From JBBRWV01 sp038248985 (GTDB taxonomy: Bacteria > Planctomycetota > Phycisphaerae > WQYP01): 39,580 bases of DNA. Below are positions 1-9,135 of this stretch, one piece after another (the first letter of the stretch is position 1; each line of letters starts with the position of its first letter). The notes beneath the pieces are model-generated. The model was not told the origin of the DNA. It saw nothing but the letters and a program-made list of their open reading frames with translations, and searched no databases. The stretch is taken from positions 1-39,580 of the forward strand of contig JBBRWV010000018.1 in NCBI GenBank assembly GCA_038248985.1. Reading direction: 5' to 3'. The translations under genes and the position numbers were made by a program.

Positions 1-112
1 ACGCGGCTCGTATCGTCCTTGAAACTTATTCGCCATCCTAAGGCCTCCTTGCCCGCGTCGTAATTAGTCCTTTCAATGCATCGAACCACAGGCCCCTCTG
101 ACATGATATTAT

Positions 113-364
113 TTGACAGTTATTGATGCGCCGGCCCTAAAGGCGGCAATTCCTCCTTCATTGGTGAAGGATCGCATTTTATATCTGGATGCAGTGGGTA
201 TTGCCGCATCATTTACGAATCGATTGTTTCTCAAACAATCGTCGCCAACAGCGGGGCAAATTGCGTTTTGGGACAAGCGAATTGTGCCAGCTTCGCGGAT
301 ACTGGACCCGCTTTTGTTTCGCAGCCTGGGTAAATCCATTGTGGGAATCTTGAAGAAATCCTAG
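113..364 (+). pseudogene. C-terminal remnant of a class I SAM methyltransferase
   Basis: The last ~60 residues (YLDAVGIAASFTNRLFLKQ, then FWDKRIVPASRILDPLL and GKSIVGILKK) resemble the C-terminal tail of SAM-dependent methyltransferases found in polysaccharide clusters, which typically end in a 'WDR..VPLSR.LDPL...GKS...' pattern. The frame opens only at a TTG with no visible Shine-Dalgarno sequence and has a stop at 104-106. The two other forward frames in bases 1-103 also stop early and show no methyltransferase fold motifs. I read it as a 5'-deleted remnant next to the polysaccharide operon. The family call rests on memory of the tail pattern only. Confidence 0.45.
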
Positions 365-413
365 AGTTGCGCCGCAGAACGCGATTGTTTGCGATGTTTA
401 TTAAGGAAACAAC

Positions 414-2177
414 ATGGCCCCGGTACGGGAACTAACGAAAAATACGGCGGCGCGCATTCTCGCGATTCTGCCGCTGGCCTTCCTGGTATTTGTCATATCC
501 ATGTTCGCGGTGGATTTGGCGCGGATGGATGAGTGGGACTTTGTTGATTATGTGCATGCGATGATGACGGGGAACTGGAGGTGGGGCCTGTTTTTTCAGC
601 AAGCAAACGAGTCTCGTCCATTTTTTCCGCGCATGGTGTTATTGCTGACGGCGTGGCTGACCAACTGGGACACACGGAAGGAAGTGTTTGTACTGGCCGG
701 GTTTGTGGCTTTGCAGACATTTATTCTCTACAAACTATGGTTAAAATTGCATGTGACGACACTTTTTACGCGGTGCTTGGGTCTGGGGGCCGCTTTTTTG
801 CTGACCTGCTCCCCCTTTCAAATTGAGCTTCTGTGGGGCTATCAACTGCTGTTTCAAATGACGATGTTGGGCATTGTTCTTGGACTTTACCTCACGCAAA
901 CGGGGCTCCCCGCGTGGCTGATGACGCTGTTCATAATTGCATGCTGCATCTTCAGCACTTTTTGCTCGCCCAATGGTCTGGCGGCGTGGCCAGTGCTATT
1001 TGCAGGACTGATCTTTGCCAGACCCACTATTTTTCGCCGACAGTGGTGGCTGGGCGTCGTTTACGGCGTCTGCTTCGCGGGCACGGTCTGGTTCTATTTC
1101 AGGAATTACGTTCGACCGCCTACGCATCCGCCGATGTTGATTTGGCACCGGGATTTTGCAGGGGCGTTCCTGGCTTTGGTCGGGCAGCCAATGGGCGCCC
1201 TTTCTTCCTCCAATACGAGTTTCGTTTTGAGTTTCTGGGGAGGCGTGATCGCGTTGACCTGGTGCGTGCTGGGCACGATGTGGTGTATGCGACAAATCGG
1301 TTATCGGGCCACGTTGAAGGCTACGTTGCCACTTCTATTGGTGGTGGTGTTTGCAGTAATCAGTGCGTTGCTGGCCACGGCAGGCAGGCTTGCGGACGGC
1401 AGGGATTCGGTATGGCCATCCACGCGCTACGGTGCATACACGACGTATGGGTTCGCCGCAGTGATATTCCTTATGCCGATCTGGTGGAAAATTCTCGCGC
1501 GTGATCAACTGCCCCCCCCTACTCGCCAATCAGTGTGGCGATGGAAAGCAGTCAATGTCGGCCTCGCGGTGTTCTTCCTTGCCTGCCAGGCACGGTGCTA
1601 TATTCTGGGATACAGATCGATGGAGGCGGCACACGGAATATGGATGGGATATCGCGCCGTTATTTCCATTTCTGACCAGGTGATGCCGCCCTTTTTTGAG
1701 CAGAATGTTTATCCGCGTGGTGTATTTTCGCATCGCTATTTTCGGATGACCCGCGAGTTGGACATGTTGAAGCCGCGACTTTCCGGCAACGGACTGGACA
1801 GTCAAAGCGCGGGAAATGAAGCATTTTGCGGCTTTACTGATAGCGTCGTAATGGATATGGATGGACGAATTAAACTTTCCGGATGGGCATATCTGACCTC
1901 CGTGCATCGCCCGGCCAATGCCGTGGTGGTGACCGCGAATATCGCAGGCGTGACACGTCCGATCGCAGTGGGATTCCTAACGGAAATTCGCGAGGATGTT
2001 GGCGATATTTATGGCAAGAATGCTCGGAGCAGCGGTTGGACCCTTGCCGCCCGCCTGCCCGAAGGCGCCACGGACATTCAAGCGTGGGCGGTGAATGGCG
2101 TTACAGGATCCATGTGGCCACTGGTCATGCCGGTGCAGCCGAGAGTTCGTCCCCCGACGAAGCAACAGGCTCCGTAA
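414..2177 (+). CDS. GT-C-like multi-pass membrane protein with C-terminal extracytoplasmic domain
   Basis: A 587-residue protein with about ten hydrophobic segments between residues ~15 and ~410. The first periplasmic loop has the pattern MDEWDFVDYVHAMM...NESRPFFPR, seen in uncharacterised GT-C-like membrane proteins of polysaccharide loci. The acidic DEW triplet sits where GT-C enzymes carry their catalytic acids. Residues ~470-575 form a soluble, beta-rich tail containing LSGWAYL and SGWTLAARLP. The ATG at 414 is preceded by AAGGAAACAAC, a good ribosome binding site. It converges tail-to-tail with the neighbouring methyltransferase, with one base between the stops. A role in surface glycan assembly is inferred from location; the substrate is unknown. 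Confidence 0.75.
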   Translation: MAPVRELTKNTAARILAILPLAFLVFVISMFAVDLARMDEWDFVDYVHAMMTGNWRWGLFFQQANESRPFFPRMVLLLTAWLTNWDTRKEVFVLAGFVALQTFILYKLWLKLHVTTLFTRCLGLGAAFLLTCSPFQIELLWGYQLLFQMTMLGIVLGLYLTQTGLPAWLMTLFIIACCIFSTFCSPNGLAAWPVLFAGLIFARPTIFRRQWWLGVVYGVCFAGTVWFYFRNYVRPPTHPPMLIWHRDFAGAFLALVGQPMGALSSSNTSFVLSFWGGVIALTWCVLGTMWCMRQIGYRATLKATLPLLLVVVFAVISALLATAGRLADGRDSVWPSTRYGAYTTYGFAAVIFLMPIWWKILARDQLPPPTRQSVWRWKAVNVGLAVFFLACQARCYILGYRSMEAAHGIWMGYRAVISISDQVMPPFFEQNVYPRGVFSHRYFRMTRELDMLKPRLSGNGLDSQSAGNEAFCGFTDSVVMDMDGRIKLSGWAYLTSVHRPANAVVVTANIAGVTRPIAVGFLTEIREDVGDIYGKNARSSGWTLAARLPEGATDIQAWAVNGVTGSMWPLVMPVQPRVRPPTKQQAP

Positions 2178-2178
2178 C

Positions 2179-2958
2179 TCATGATTTTTGAACTATCGAC
2201 TGCACGGAAATGACCTTGCGAAACGAGAATTCCGCGTAGGCTAACTTTCCGCGCCATTGATTGTGGCCATGGGCGGAAAGATAGAAGGTTTCGAGATCGT
2301 CTTTGGCCCGCCGAAGGATATCGTGCACTTGGCTATCGATATCCGAAGACGAAAGGTGCGTGCCGGCGAGATTTTCCTGCAGGGTCAGGATGCGTTTCAG
2401 CTGGGCAATGTGAAAATCCGTCGCCTGCCCCTCAATGACAATATCCGCACAGTGAATGGAGAAGCCACCGGGGCGCAAGGCTAATAGAGCTGCTTCAAAG
2501 AGTTGCAGGAGTGCAGGTTCGGGGACATGCTCCAGAACGGAGATGGAGAAGACGACGTCCAGCGGGTTGTTCTCGAACTGGCGGGCGACCTCGGGGTCGA
2601 AGTAGGAGCGGATATAGTTCACGTTGCGGTAGATCGAACGAAAATAGGCGAATTCCGTGGGGCCCCTACCGGAGCCATCGAAAGGATCGCAGACGGACAC
2701 TTCATAGCCGAGATCGGCCAAGGCGGATGCGGAGAGAGGTTCGCCTGAACCGATTTCAATAAGTCGCGCCGGAGCTTTAATACTCGAAAGAATTGCTTTC
2801 ACGGTCCAGGGGCGTTGCACATCTTTGAGATCGTTCTGAAAGGTGGCAAGCTTGGGAAAATGATCAGCGCTGTCGCAGTAGTCGCGAACGGTCGCATAAG
2901 AAAGCCGTGGATACGTGGGAAGTGTGTCTGCACTACTTTCAGCGCGGGTCACGGACAT
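2179..2958 (-). CDS. SAM-dependent methyltransferase of the polysaccharide operon
   Basis: A 259-residue class I methyltransferase. The SAM-binding motif I is ARLIEIGSGEPLSASAL, the acidic end of strand 2 is VSVCDPFDG, and the post-motif region is DVVFSISVLEHVPEP followed by ALRPGGF, all standard for Methyltransf_11/23-type enzymes. A longer frame reaches a TTG at 3063, but the extension is Cys-rich and unlike a folded domain. The ATG at 2958 has GGAG seven bases upstream and is preferred. It lies downstream of the GT2 gene on the same strand and is probably the last gene of the Wzm/Wzt operon. It likely methylates a sugar or the end of the exported glycan (inference). Confidence 0.8.
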   Translation of the reverse strand: MSVTRAESSADTLPTYPRLSYATVRDYCDSADHFPKLATFQNDLKDVQRPWTVKAILSSIKAPARLIEIGSGEPLSASALADLGYEVSVCDPFDGSGRGPTEFAYFRSIYRNVNYIRSYFDPEVARQFENNPLDVVFSISVLEHVPEPALLQLFEAALLALRPGGFSIHCADIVIEGQATDFHIAQLKRILTLQENLAGTHLSSSDIDSQVHDILRRAKDDLETFYLSAHGHNQWRGKLAYAEFSFRKVISVQSIVQKS

Positions 2959-3059
2959 AATGATTCTCCAAAACAGGCAAGCGCAACAGCACCTGCATAG
3001 GTGGTCGCGTATTCTCAGGGCAGTCGCGAGGGTATACAAGGGCTGGCCCTTCAATCGGA

Positions 3060-3998
3060 TCAAATGTCGGGATAATTTCTGCCGGTTCCACGAACTGCAT
3101 CTTGCGCACCAAGATATTGCCCCAGCACGCCGACGGTCACCCGTCCAGGAATGCGGGCGTACAACGCGAGTTTTTTCAGCAAATCGGGCTCATTCTTGTG
3201 CACGTATTCGAAATCATGGAGCGCGGCCTGTGTGATTGCTCGCAGTAGCTGCCTTTTATGCGGCACGGTTTGCAGACCGAACAATTCATGCAGCTTACGG
3301 TGACAAATGCGGGTGCGCCGAAATTCATACGACAAGGGACGCTGATGCGAATGTATGACCATTGCCTGCGGCTCATAGACAATTTTCCAACCGGATTCCA
3401 AGGCACGCTTGGACCAGTCTAGATCCTCGGCGAAGGCATTGGTGCGAAAAGGTATCTGCCCCCAAGTCGTCCGACGCACCGAAGAACACACATTGTCAAA
3501 CAGGCAGAACACATACAGTTCGTAAGGCTGCAAATGCCCGTGGGCCTCTTCCTCGGCGATAAACGATTCGCGGCGGCTGTCCTGGCCGGCGAACCAGTTT
3601 TGCACGTTGCGTCGTATCAGAACGTCATGTTCCGGTCGTGGAATTTGGCGAGCATAGCACCCCCCCACCGAGGGATCTTCATAGTTGCCGACAAGACTGG
3701 CGAGGAGGTGATCATTCGCCGGCACCGCATCTTGGGCGATAAGCACAATGATATCACCGCGAGATGAGGCGATAGCCCGATTGCGGGTAAGGCCATGGTT
3801 GAAATCCACATGGGGTATGGAGTCAATTTGAACGCAGTATTTGGCTGCGATTTTCAGCGTGGAATCGCTGGATTCCGAATCTATCACATGGATGTCGACA
3901 GGCCCACCGTAACGCTGCTGCCGAAGCTGCGATAGTACCTTTTCGAGCAGGTGCCCACCATTGAACGTGGGAATGACCACCGATACGGAGGGCAGCAT
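3060..3998 (-). CDS. Family 2 glycosyltransferase (rhamnosyltransferase-like)
   Basis: A 312-residue GT-A enzyme. It begins with the family signature SVVIPTFNGGHLLEKVLSQL, followed by the nucleotide-sugar loop DIHVIDSESSDST. NHGLTRNRAI and IIVLIAQDAVPAN match the 'G.tRN.a...' and 'TQDA.P' positions of RfbF/WbbL-like rhamnosyltransferases. FAEDLDWSKRALESGWKI supplies the acceptor-side ED acidic pair. Its ATG overlaps the upstream stop codon (TGATG) and is preceded by GGGAGGTAGC, so the two genes are probably translationally coupled. It most likely adds a deoxysugar to the polysaccharide exported by Wzm/Wzt. Donor specificity cannot be read from the sequence. Confidence 0.85.
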   Translation of the reverse strand: MLPSVSVVIPTFNGGHLLEKVLSQLRQQRYGGPVDIHVIDSESSDSTLKIAAKYCVQIDSIPHVDFNHGLTRNRAIASSRGDIIVLIAQDAVPANDHLLASLVGNYEDPSVGGCYARQIPRPEHDVLIRRNVQNWFAGQDSRRESFIAEEEAHGHLQPYELYVFCLFDNVCSSVRRTTWGQIPFRTNAFAEDLDWSKRALESGWKIVYEPQAMVIHSHQRPLSYEFRRTRICHRKLHELFGLQTVPHKRQLLRAITQAALHDFEYVHKNEPDLLKKLALYARIPGRVTVGVLGQYLGAQDAVRGTGRNYPDI

Positions 3999-4990
3999 CA
4001 GCTACCTCCCCCACTGCTCTTATTCAAACTCGTTGCGTGGTTCATGTCATGCAGAATCTTGCGCACGGTGCCATCGTCCTTCAGCAGGGCATCAAGATCT
4101 TCAGTATTTTCCAAGGTTCCGGCCACGAGTTGATCCATCCATATCTTTAAGTCGGGTCGCGAAGGATTCAGAATATCGGTCAACGAAGTATCGGATGGAA
4201 AATGCAGTCGGGGGTATGCCTCAAGTGTTGCCCGCCATTGCATGAACTGACCGTGTTGGAAGCCAACCTGGGCAATGATGCGATGAAAGGCCCGCGCGAT
4301 CTCAAGGCGATGGCCCAAAGTGGCGAACAGATCGCGCATTGGGTGGGGGCTTTCCCGAGCGGTGGAAATGAATTCGGCGATATCGGGAGCGATCTCGGGG
4401 CCGACACACAGTACTCCCAACCCGGAACCGTGGGTAAAACTGAATGCGGGGAACTGTTCTGACAATTGCGCCCAAAACCGGTGTACGCCGAAGTCATCAC
4501 CGAATTCTGATATGTCATGAAAGAGCACCACTGCCCGGCGCGATAATTTAGGACGCCATGATGAAAAGTCGTGGAAGACAGCTTCGTAGGTATGCTTCCC
4601 GTCGATATGAAGAAGGTCAATGGACTCATCCGCAAAGTGCGCGAGCGCCGCATCAAAAGCCATCGGCAGGAGTGTCGAAAATGAGCCGTAAATCGGATCA
4701 TGATGGGACCGCAGATCTTCTAATACGGTTTGACTGTAGTAACCTGAGTGCGAGTCACCGGTCCATGCGTCAATCGCGAAGCAGCGAGCATCTATATCCA
4801 GCGTCTGAACCGCCTGACAGAATGCGCAATAGGAGTCCCCCTTGTGGGTACCCAGTTCCACAATGATCCGTGGCTGGAGCATTTGCGTGGCGGCAAAGGC
4901 GAATGGAATGTGTTGCACCCAAGCAGACACATCTGAAACCATCCGGGGTGAAGCAAATATCAGCGGGAAGTTGAGAGGATTAAAGGACAT
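3998..4990 (-). CDS. Class I methyltransferase (Methyltransf_24-like)
   Basis: A 330-residue protein. The core reads PRIIVELGTHKGDSYCAFC (SAM-binding motif I), FAIDAWTGDSHSGYY, SIDLLHIDGKHTYEAVFHD (the DLLHIDG.H.Y motif of Methyltransf_24 proteins) and RAVVLFHDI. Such proteins are frequent in O-antigen and capsule clusters, often beside GT2 enzymes. The C-terminal ~130 residues are helical with no domain I recognise. The start at 4990 lacks a strong ribosome binding site, but it is the only Met before the conserved core. It lies 39 bases downstream of wzt and overlaps the GT2 start by one base, consistent with a single operon. The acceptor is unknown. Confidence 0.75.
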   Translation of the reverse strand: MSFNPLNFPLIFASPRMVSDVSAWVQHIPFAFAATQMLQPRIIVELGTHKGDSYCAFCQAVQTLDIDARCFAIDAWTGDSHSGYYSQTVLEDLRSHHDPIYGSFSTLLPMAFDAALAHFADESIDLLHIDGKHTYEAVFHDFSSWRPKLSRRAVVLFHDISEFGDDFGVHRFWAQLSEQFPAFSFTHGSGLGVLCVGPEIAPDIAEFISTARESPHPMRDLFATLGHRLEIARAFHRIIAQVGFQHGQFMQWRATLEAYPRLHFPSDTSLTDILNPSRPDLKIWMDQLVAGTLENTEDLDALLKDDGTVRKILHDMNHATSLNKSSGGGS

Positions 4991-5029
4991 CGTGTGGTGA
5001 GTATGGGGGAGTCGCAGCGGAGAGGCAAG

Positions 5030-6328
5030 CTACAGCGAGGAAAGTACAATTGAACTCATGGGGATGCCAACCAGGCCCGTCGAATACGAAGGTGTGAGCG
5101 ACTTAATGGCCAGTGCGTCGTGAATCCAATGCAAGATAGTGTGTTCTTCTTGTGTGCCTTCAGTGGCGGCCACACTGATGGTGTAATCTCCGGCGCGAAG
5201 AACCGGCATTCGAAACTGGAATATCGCGGAAAAGCATTTTCCTGCGGCGACGGAGATTGGTGATTGCGCGTATTTTTGGTGCGTATTTTCACCAAAGAGA
5301 TCCTGCCCCAGCCGATCTCGGAGAAAAAAACCAACGAGCGCGCGGGTGATGGAAATATTTGCTCGGGAAATTACAGTCAAGGTGGCCAGTTCGCCCCCGC
5401 GTACCTGCTGCAGCGCTGCGCCCGTGTGGTCAGTCAACGAAACATGCGTAATAGTGGCGCCCATACTTCCGAAAGACTGCGCCACGGGATTGAAGGTCGG
5501 AGGACCGAGCGTTGTCGCCTCTATTTGCGATGGCTCGCTGCGGCCCTCTTCGGTAGGGGTACGGCTCGCGGAATTGCGGGTGCGGGAGTCCTCATGGAAG
5601 GCCGCAAGGTATCTTTCAACGACATCTTTGGCAGATCCAGAGGCGCAAGCTCGCCCTTCGTCAAGCCAGAGCACGTCGTGGCAAAGCGCAAGTACTGCGG
5701 CCGTGTCGTGTGAGACAAATATGATCGTTCCATGCTCACGAAAGCGGCGGAGAAATCGCATGCACTTCTGGGTAAAAAAAACATCGCCCACCGCCAGCGC
5801 TTCATCTATGACCAGAATGTCCGCATCCACGTTGGCGATTACAGCGAAAGCAAGTCGGACATACATGCCGCTGGAGTAGGTTTTCACCGGATGATTGATA
5901 AACTCGCCAATATCCGCGAACTCCTCGATGGCATTGAAACGAGCATCGGTTTCTGCTGTGGTGAGGCCATGCAGACGTGCATTGGCATACACGTTTTCGC
6001 GTCCGGTGAAGTCCGGATGAAATCCGGCGCCGAGTTCCAATAATGCCGCCACTCGACCCTGGGTGTGGATCGACCCGGTGGAAGGCGAAAGCGTGCCGCA
6101 GATTAATTGCAAGAGCGTGGATTTCCCGGAACCGTTGCGCCCGATGATGCCAAGGGTCGTGCCCTTGGCTACCTGCAGCGAGATGTCGCGCAGAGCCCAG
6201 AATTCCTTGTAGAAGGTTCTTTTCCCGCGAAACAGCGCCTGCTTGAGGCGGTCCTGCGGGCGTGCATACAACTGATAGCACTTTGACAATCCCTCCACCC
6301 GCAGCGCCGTCTCTGGTTCAGAGGACAT
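5030..6328 (-). CDS. wzt: Polysaccharide ABC exporter ATPase, Wzt type
   Basis: A 432-residue ATPase of the O-antigen/teichoic-acid export class. It shows Walker A GRNGSGKST, the polysaccharide-exporter hallmark ALLELGAGFHPDFTGREN, the signature YSSGMYVRLAFA, and Walker B ILVIDEALAVGD with a switch histidine in FVSHD. The last ~150 residues (from ATITHVSLTDHTG) form a Wzt_C-type beta-sandwich domain, which in E. coli O9a recognises the chain terminus. This implies a terminally modified glycan and fits the two methyltransferases in the operon. A TTG at 6334 is in frame, but the ATG at 6328 with GAGG upstream is preferred. The start overlaps the wzm end by 11 bases. Confidence 0.92.
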   Translation of the reverse strand: MSSEPETALRVEGLSKCYQLYARPQDRLKQALFRGKRTFYKEFWALRDISLQVAKGTTLGIIGRNGSGKSTLLQLICGTLSPSTGSIHTQGRVAALLELGAGFHPDFTGRENVYANARLHGLTTAETDARFNAIEEFADIGEFINHPVKTYSSGMYVRLAFAVIANVDADILVIDEALAVGDVFFTQKCMRFLRRFREHGTIIFVSHDTAAVLALCHDVLWLDEGRACASGSAKDVVERYLAAFHEDSRTRNSASRTPTEEGRSEPSQIEATTLGPPTFNPVAQSFGSMGATITHVSLTDHTGAALQQVRGGELATLTVISRANISITRALVGFFLRDRLGQDLFGENTHQKYAQSPISVAAGKCFSAIFQFRMPVLRAGDYTISVAATEGTQEEHTILHWIHDALAIKSLTPSYSTGLVGIPMSSIVLSSL

Positions 6329-7178
6329 CGGCAAAGCCTCGCTTGGTGCGTTGAAACCAGGCGAATCCTAGGCAGCAAATCAGCAAGGATATGGCTGAAT
6401 GGATGCCCAACATGGACCATTCGGGCATCACACCTTCCAGAAGAATATGGCGGGCATTCTCAATGGGAATTGTCAGGGGATTCAGAAGGATGAGCGTCTT
6501 GATGGCCGGCTCCTTTATGTTCTCCGTGGCATAAAATACCGGCGACAAATAGGTCATGATCATAATGACGATGCTGATGGTTTGGGCCACGTCTCGAAGG
6601 TAAACACCGAGCGATGCGAGAAACCAGGAAAAACCTAGAATAAACAAGATATGGGGGATCAATATCAGGGGAAGCAAGAGAAAAGTGATGTGCAGCGTGT
6701 GCTGAATGAGTACAAATCCCAAGAGCAGAACTCCCACGCTGATGAGCGAATGAATGATCGCGGCACCCGTAAGCACAAAAGGGAACACCTCCAAGGGAAA
6801 AACGACTTTCGTGACGTAGTTGGGATGCTGCAAAATGATGGAAGGGGCACGGGCGACGACTTCCGCAAAGATCGTGAAAATGATCATCCCGGTGAAACAA
6901 TAAAATGCAAAGTCGGTAGTGCTGTCGACTGTTCCGGTCACAAGAGGCCTGATGCGAATTTTGAAAATAAACGAGAATGCAAAAGTGTAAACCGCGAGCA
7001 TGAGCAACGGATGAAAAAAGGACCAAAAAAGCCCCAGGATCGAGCCCTTGTAGCGGCCCACGACCTCGCGCTTGGTCATTTGCCAGATCAGATCCCAATT
7101 TCGGGCCAGGGATGCCAGTAGGGCGTACGGACTGATAGGGGCGCGACTGTCGGCGGAGGTGATATGGGAAGTGGTCAT
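6318..7178 (-). CDS. wzm: Polysaccharide ABC exporter permease, Wzm type
   Basis: A 286-residue ABC2-type inner-membrane permease. The cytoplasmic N-terminus has WDLIWQMTKREVVGRYKGSI, followed by GLFWSFFHPLLMLAVYTFAFSFIF, the conserved entry of Wzm/TagG/KpsM proteins. Six hydrophobic segments follow, with the family-typical LGVYLRDVAQ and YLSPVFYATE stretches. The tail is AWFQRTKRGFADVL, close to the usual 'F.r.k..f.D.l' ending. It is the first gene of a minus-strand operon that continues with wzt, a methyltransferase, GT2 and another methyltransferase. The promoter must lie in the 114-base divergent gap upstream of the glutathione peroxidase gene; I see no clear -35/-10 pair there. Confidence 0.92.
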   Translation of the reverse strand: MTTSHITSADSRAPISPYALLASLARNWDLIWQMTKREVVGRYKGSILGLFWSFFHPLLMLAVYTFAFSFIFKIRIRPLVTGTVDSTTDFAFYCFTGMIIFTIFAEVVARAPSIILQHPNYVTKVVFPLEVFPFVLTGAAIIHSLISVGVLLLGFVLIQHTLHITFLLLPLILIPHILFILGFSWFLASLGVYLRDVAQTISIVIMIMTYLSPVFYATENIKEPAIKTLILLNPLTIPIENARHILLEGVMPEWSMLGIHSAISLLICCLGFAWFQRTKRGFADVL

Positions 7179-7292
7179 CTTTGGAGGCTTCCGTGAAAAT
7201 AGATGGCGATCTATACTCTTCTGGGGCGAGCGGGTATTATACTGGTGAGTTGGGCGATGTGCATGATGGCATATTGTTAATGGAGACGAATC

Positions 7293-7892
7293 ATGAAACC
7301 TATTTTCATACTGGCATTGCTGGCCTTAGGCATTGCGGGGATCACAAGTATCAATTCTAACGTCGCGGCTGATGCACCGACGACCACACAGGAGAAAACC
7401 GTGGCAGATGCCTTGAATTTCACCGTGAAAGACATTGATGGCAAAGACGTCCAACTCGGGGATTACCAAGGAAAAGTCATCTTGATCGTGAACGTCGCGA
7501 GCAAGTGCGGCAACACCAATCAGTACAAGGCCTTGCAGGAAATGTATGACAAATACCAGGAAAAAGGGTTTGTCATTCTGGGATTTCCCGCGAACAACTT
7601 CCGCGGGCAGGAGCCTGGATCGGATAAGGACATTAAGAAATTCTGCACGGAAATGTATCACGTAACGTTCCCGATGTTTTCGAAAGTGAGCGCGAAAGGT
7701 GATGACATCTGCGATTTCTATAAGTATCTGATTGCGCAAGACGTGAAGCCCAAGGGCAAGGGCGATGTGGATTGGAACTTCGAGAAGTTCCTGATTGGCA
7801 AGGATGGCGTGCTTATCGGGCGCTACTCTCCCAAAACTGTGCCGGATGACAAATCCATAGTGGATGCGGTGGAAGCGGCGATCGCGAAATAG
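7293..7892 (+). CDS. Exported glutathione/thioredoxin peroxidase
   Basis: A 199-residue GPx-family peroxidase with an N-terminal signal sequence (hydrophobic residues 4-20), so it should act outside the cytoplasm on hydroperoxides. The catalytic block NVASKCGNTNQY carries the peroxidatic Cys72. GFPANNFRGQEPG carries Gln106 and DVDWNFEKFLI carries Trp161 and Asn162, completing the tetrad. Cys118 in KKFCTEMYHVTFPMF sits where thioredoxin-dependent GPx enzymes have their resolving cysteine, so thioredoxin is the likelier reductant. The Cys usual in the FPCNQF motif is Ala here. The ATG at 7293 follows a short GGAGA element. It stands alone, divergent from the wzm operon. Confidence 0.9.
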   Translation: MKPIFILALLALGIAGITSINSNVAADAPTTTQEKTVADALNFTVKDIDGKDVQLGDYQGKVILIVNVASKCGNTNQYKALQEMYDKYQEKGFVILGFPANNFRGQEPGSDKDIKKFCTEMYHVTFPMFSKVSAKGDDICDFYKYLIAQDVKPKGKGDVDWNFEKFLIGKDGVLIGRYSPKTVPDDKSIVDAVEAAIAK

Positions 7893-8025
7893 GCCAGGCT
7901 GCACCCTGTAGAGGTTGACCGGAACGAGGCTCATCCCGGGAGCGTCGTCCATTTTGTTGCAGACACGGCAATCGTAAGATTTCGTGTCTGGCACGCTTCA
8001 TCGGCGTGGTGTATCCTCTGGCATA

Positions 8026-8637
8026 ATGACGCAACCGATGACCCAAACTACTTCCGCTCCGACGCCCGCTCCGACCAATCTGTTACGTGGATACGGACCC
8101 TCCGAGCTGGCGCTATTCCTCGCTGCAATCGCCTTGATCTTTGCGCTCCGGCGTTGGCGAAAGAACGTTGTCAAACGCCAACGAGGCGCAACGAACGATT
8201 CCGGCGGGGCCGCGCGTGCCTCGACCGAAACACAAGGGAAGAACGGACTTTCGATGCGGGATGTAACTCACCAGGTTCAAGCACTGCTGGTGGAGATGGA
8301 AGAAACCTCGCGTCGTGCTTCGGCCCAGATGGACAATCGCTATCGCAAACTGGAGCAGTTGCTTGCGGAAGTGGATGGCAAAATTGCGAAGCTGGAGTTG
8401 TTGCAAAGGCAGTTAATGGGATCGCCCGAACAGGATGCCGAAGGAACGTTTCGTCGCGAGTCGCCAGAAACGGTTCGCACAGACGCGCCTCGCAATACAG
8501 CAAACGAAGACGCAACCAGACCCGTCTATCAACTGGCGGATGCCGGCATGGGGGCCAAGGAAATCGCGCAGCGCCTGGGCAAGCAACCTGGAGAAATCGA
8601 GTTGATTCTTGCCTTGCGGACCGATTCACATCGCTAG
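8026..8637 (+). CDS. Membrane-anchored coiled-coil protein with DUF2802/DUF6115-type C-terminus
   Basis: About 203 residues from the ATG at 8026; a GTG at 7984 and an ATG at 8038 are also possible and no start has a strong ribosome binding site. After a Thr/Pro-rich tip, a single membrane helix (ELALFLAAIALIFAL) is followed by a basic stop-transfer. A long charged region then contains a likely coiled coil (VQALLVEMEETSRRASAQMDN to KLELLQRQL). The end, VYQLADAGMGAKEIAQRLGKQPGEIELILAL, matches the helix-turn-helix-like motif of DUF2802/DUF6115 proteins. Function is unknown in the family. It converges with the Nudix gene 32 bases away. Confidence 0.65.
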   Translation: MTQPMTQTTSAPTPAPTNLLRGYGPSELALFLAAIALIFALRRWRKNVVKRQRGATNDSGGAARASTETQGKNGLSMRDVTHQVQALLVEMEETSRRASAQMDNRYRKLEQLLAEVDGKIAKLELLQRQLMGSPEQDAEGTFRRESPETVRTDAPRNTANEDATRPVYQLADAGMGAKEIAQRLGKQPGEIELILALRTDSHR

Positions 8638-8669
8638 ACAAGGCAGAGAAATCGCGACAGAGATGGCTT

Positions 8670-9128
8670 TCACACCAAGGGTGCCGCCTCGGCGATCAAT
8701 GCCGCAAACCCCGCCCCCACCAACTGCATCAGCCGCAGATTGGCTTCCGGAAATCGATAATTCAGAACATGATCAGGTGGAAGCCATTTGGCATCGGCAA
8801 CGGCGAGGTGCTGGACGGTTCCACCAACATGTTCGCAGACAAATGGATGCAAGCGAACGCGGGCATAGGGATACTCATGTTCAATAGGGGTGAGCATGTG
8901 TGTCGGAAGTATCACAATACCGACTTCCTCGCGAATCTCACGCACCGCGCACGCGACGGGCGGTTCTCCGGGATCACATTTGCCGCCTGGAAACTCCCAG
9001 TAACCGGCGAGCACGGTGTCGAGCTTGCGCAGGCAAATCAATACACGTTCATGCGCAGCGTCAAAGACGATTGCGATGGCAACATCGATGTGGCTGGAAT
9101 GGCTGGAAGATTTTGCGGGAGTGATCAT
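8670..9128 (-). CDS. MutT-like Nudix hydrolase
   Basis: A 152-residue Nudix protein. The full Nudix box GX5EX7REUXEEXGU is present (GGKCDPGEPPVACAVREIREEVGI region), giving the Mg-binding Glu pair. The preceding VLICLRKLDTVLAGYWEFPGG matches MutT, where W.FPGG contacts the nucleotide. MutT enzymes hydrolyse 8-oxo-dGTP and sanitise the nucleotide pool. A longer frame to 9281 exists, but the ATG at 9128 has AAGGA five bases upstream and begins at the usual family position. It lies seven bases downstream of the previous minus-strand gene, so the two are probably co-transcribed. The exact substrate is inferred, not shown. Confidence 0.85.
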   Translation of the reverse strand: MITPAKSSSHSSHIDVAIAIVFDAAHERVLICLRKLDTVLAGYWEFPGGKCDPGEPPVACAVREIREEVGIVILPTHMLTPIEHEYPYARVRLHPFVCEHVGGTVQHLAVADAKWLPPDHVLNYRFPEANLRLMQLVGAGFAALIAEAAPLV

Positions 9129-9135
9129 TGAATCC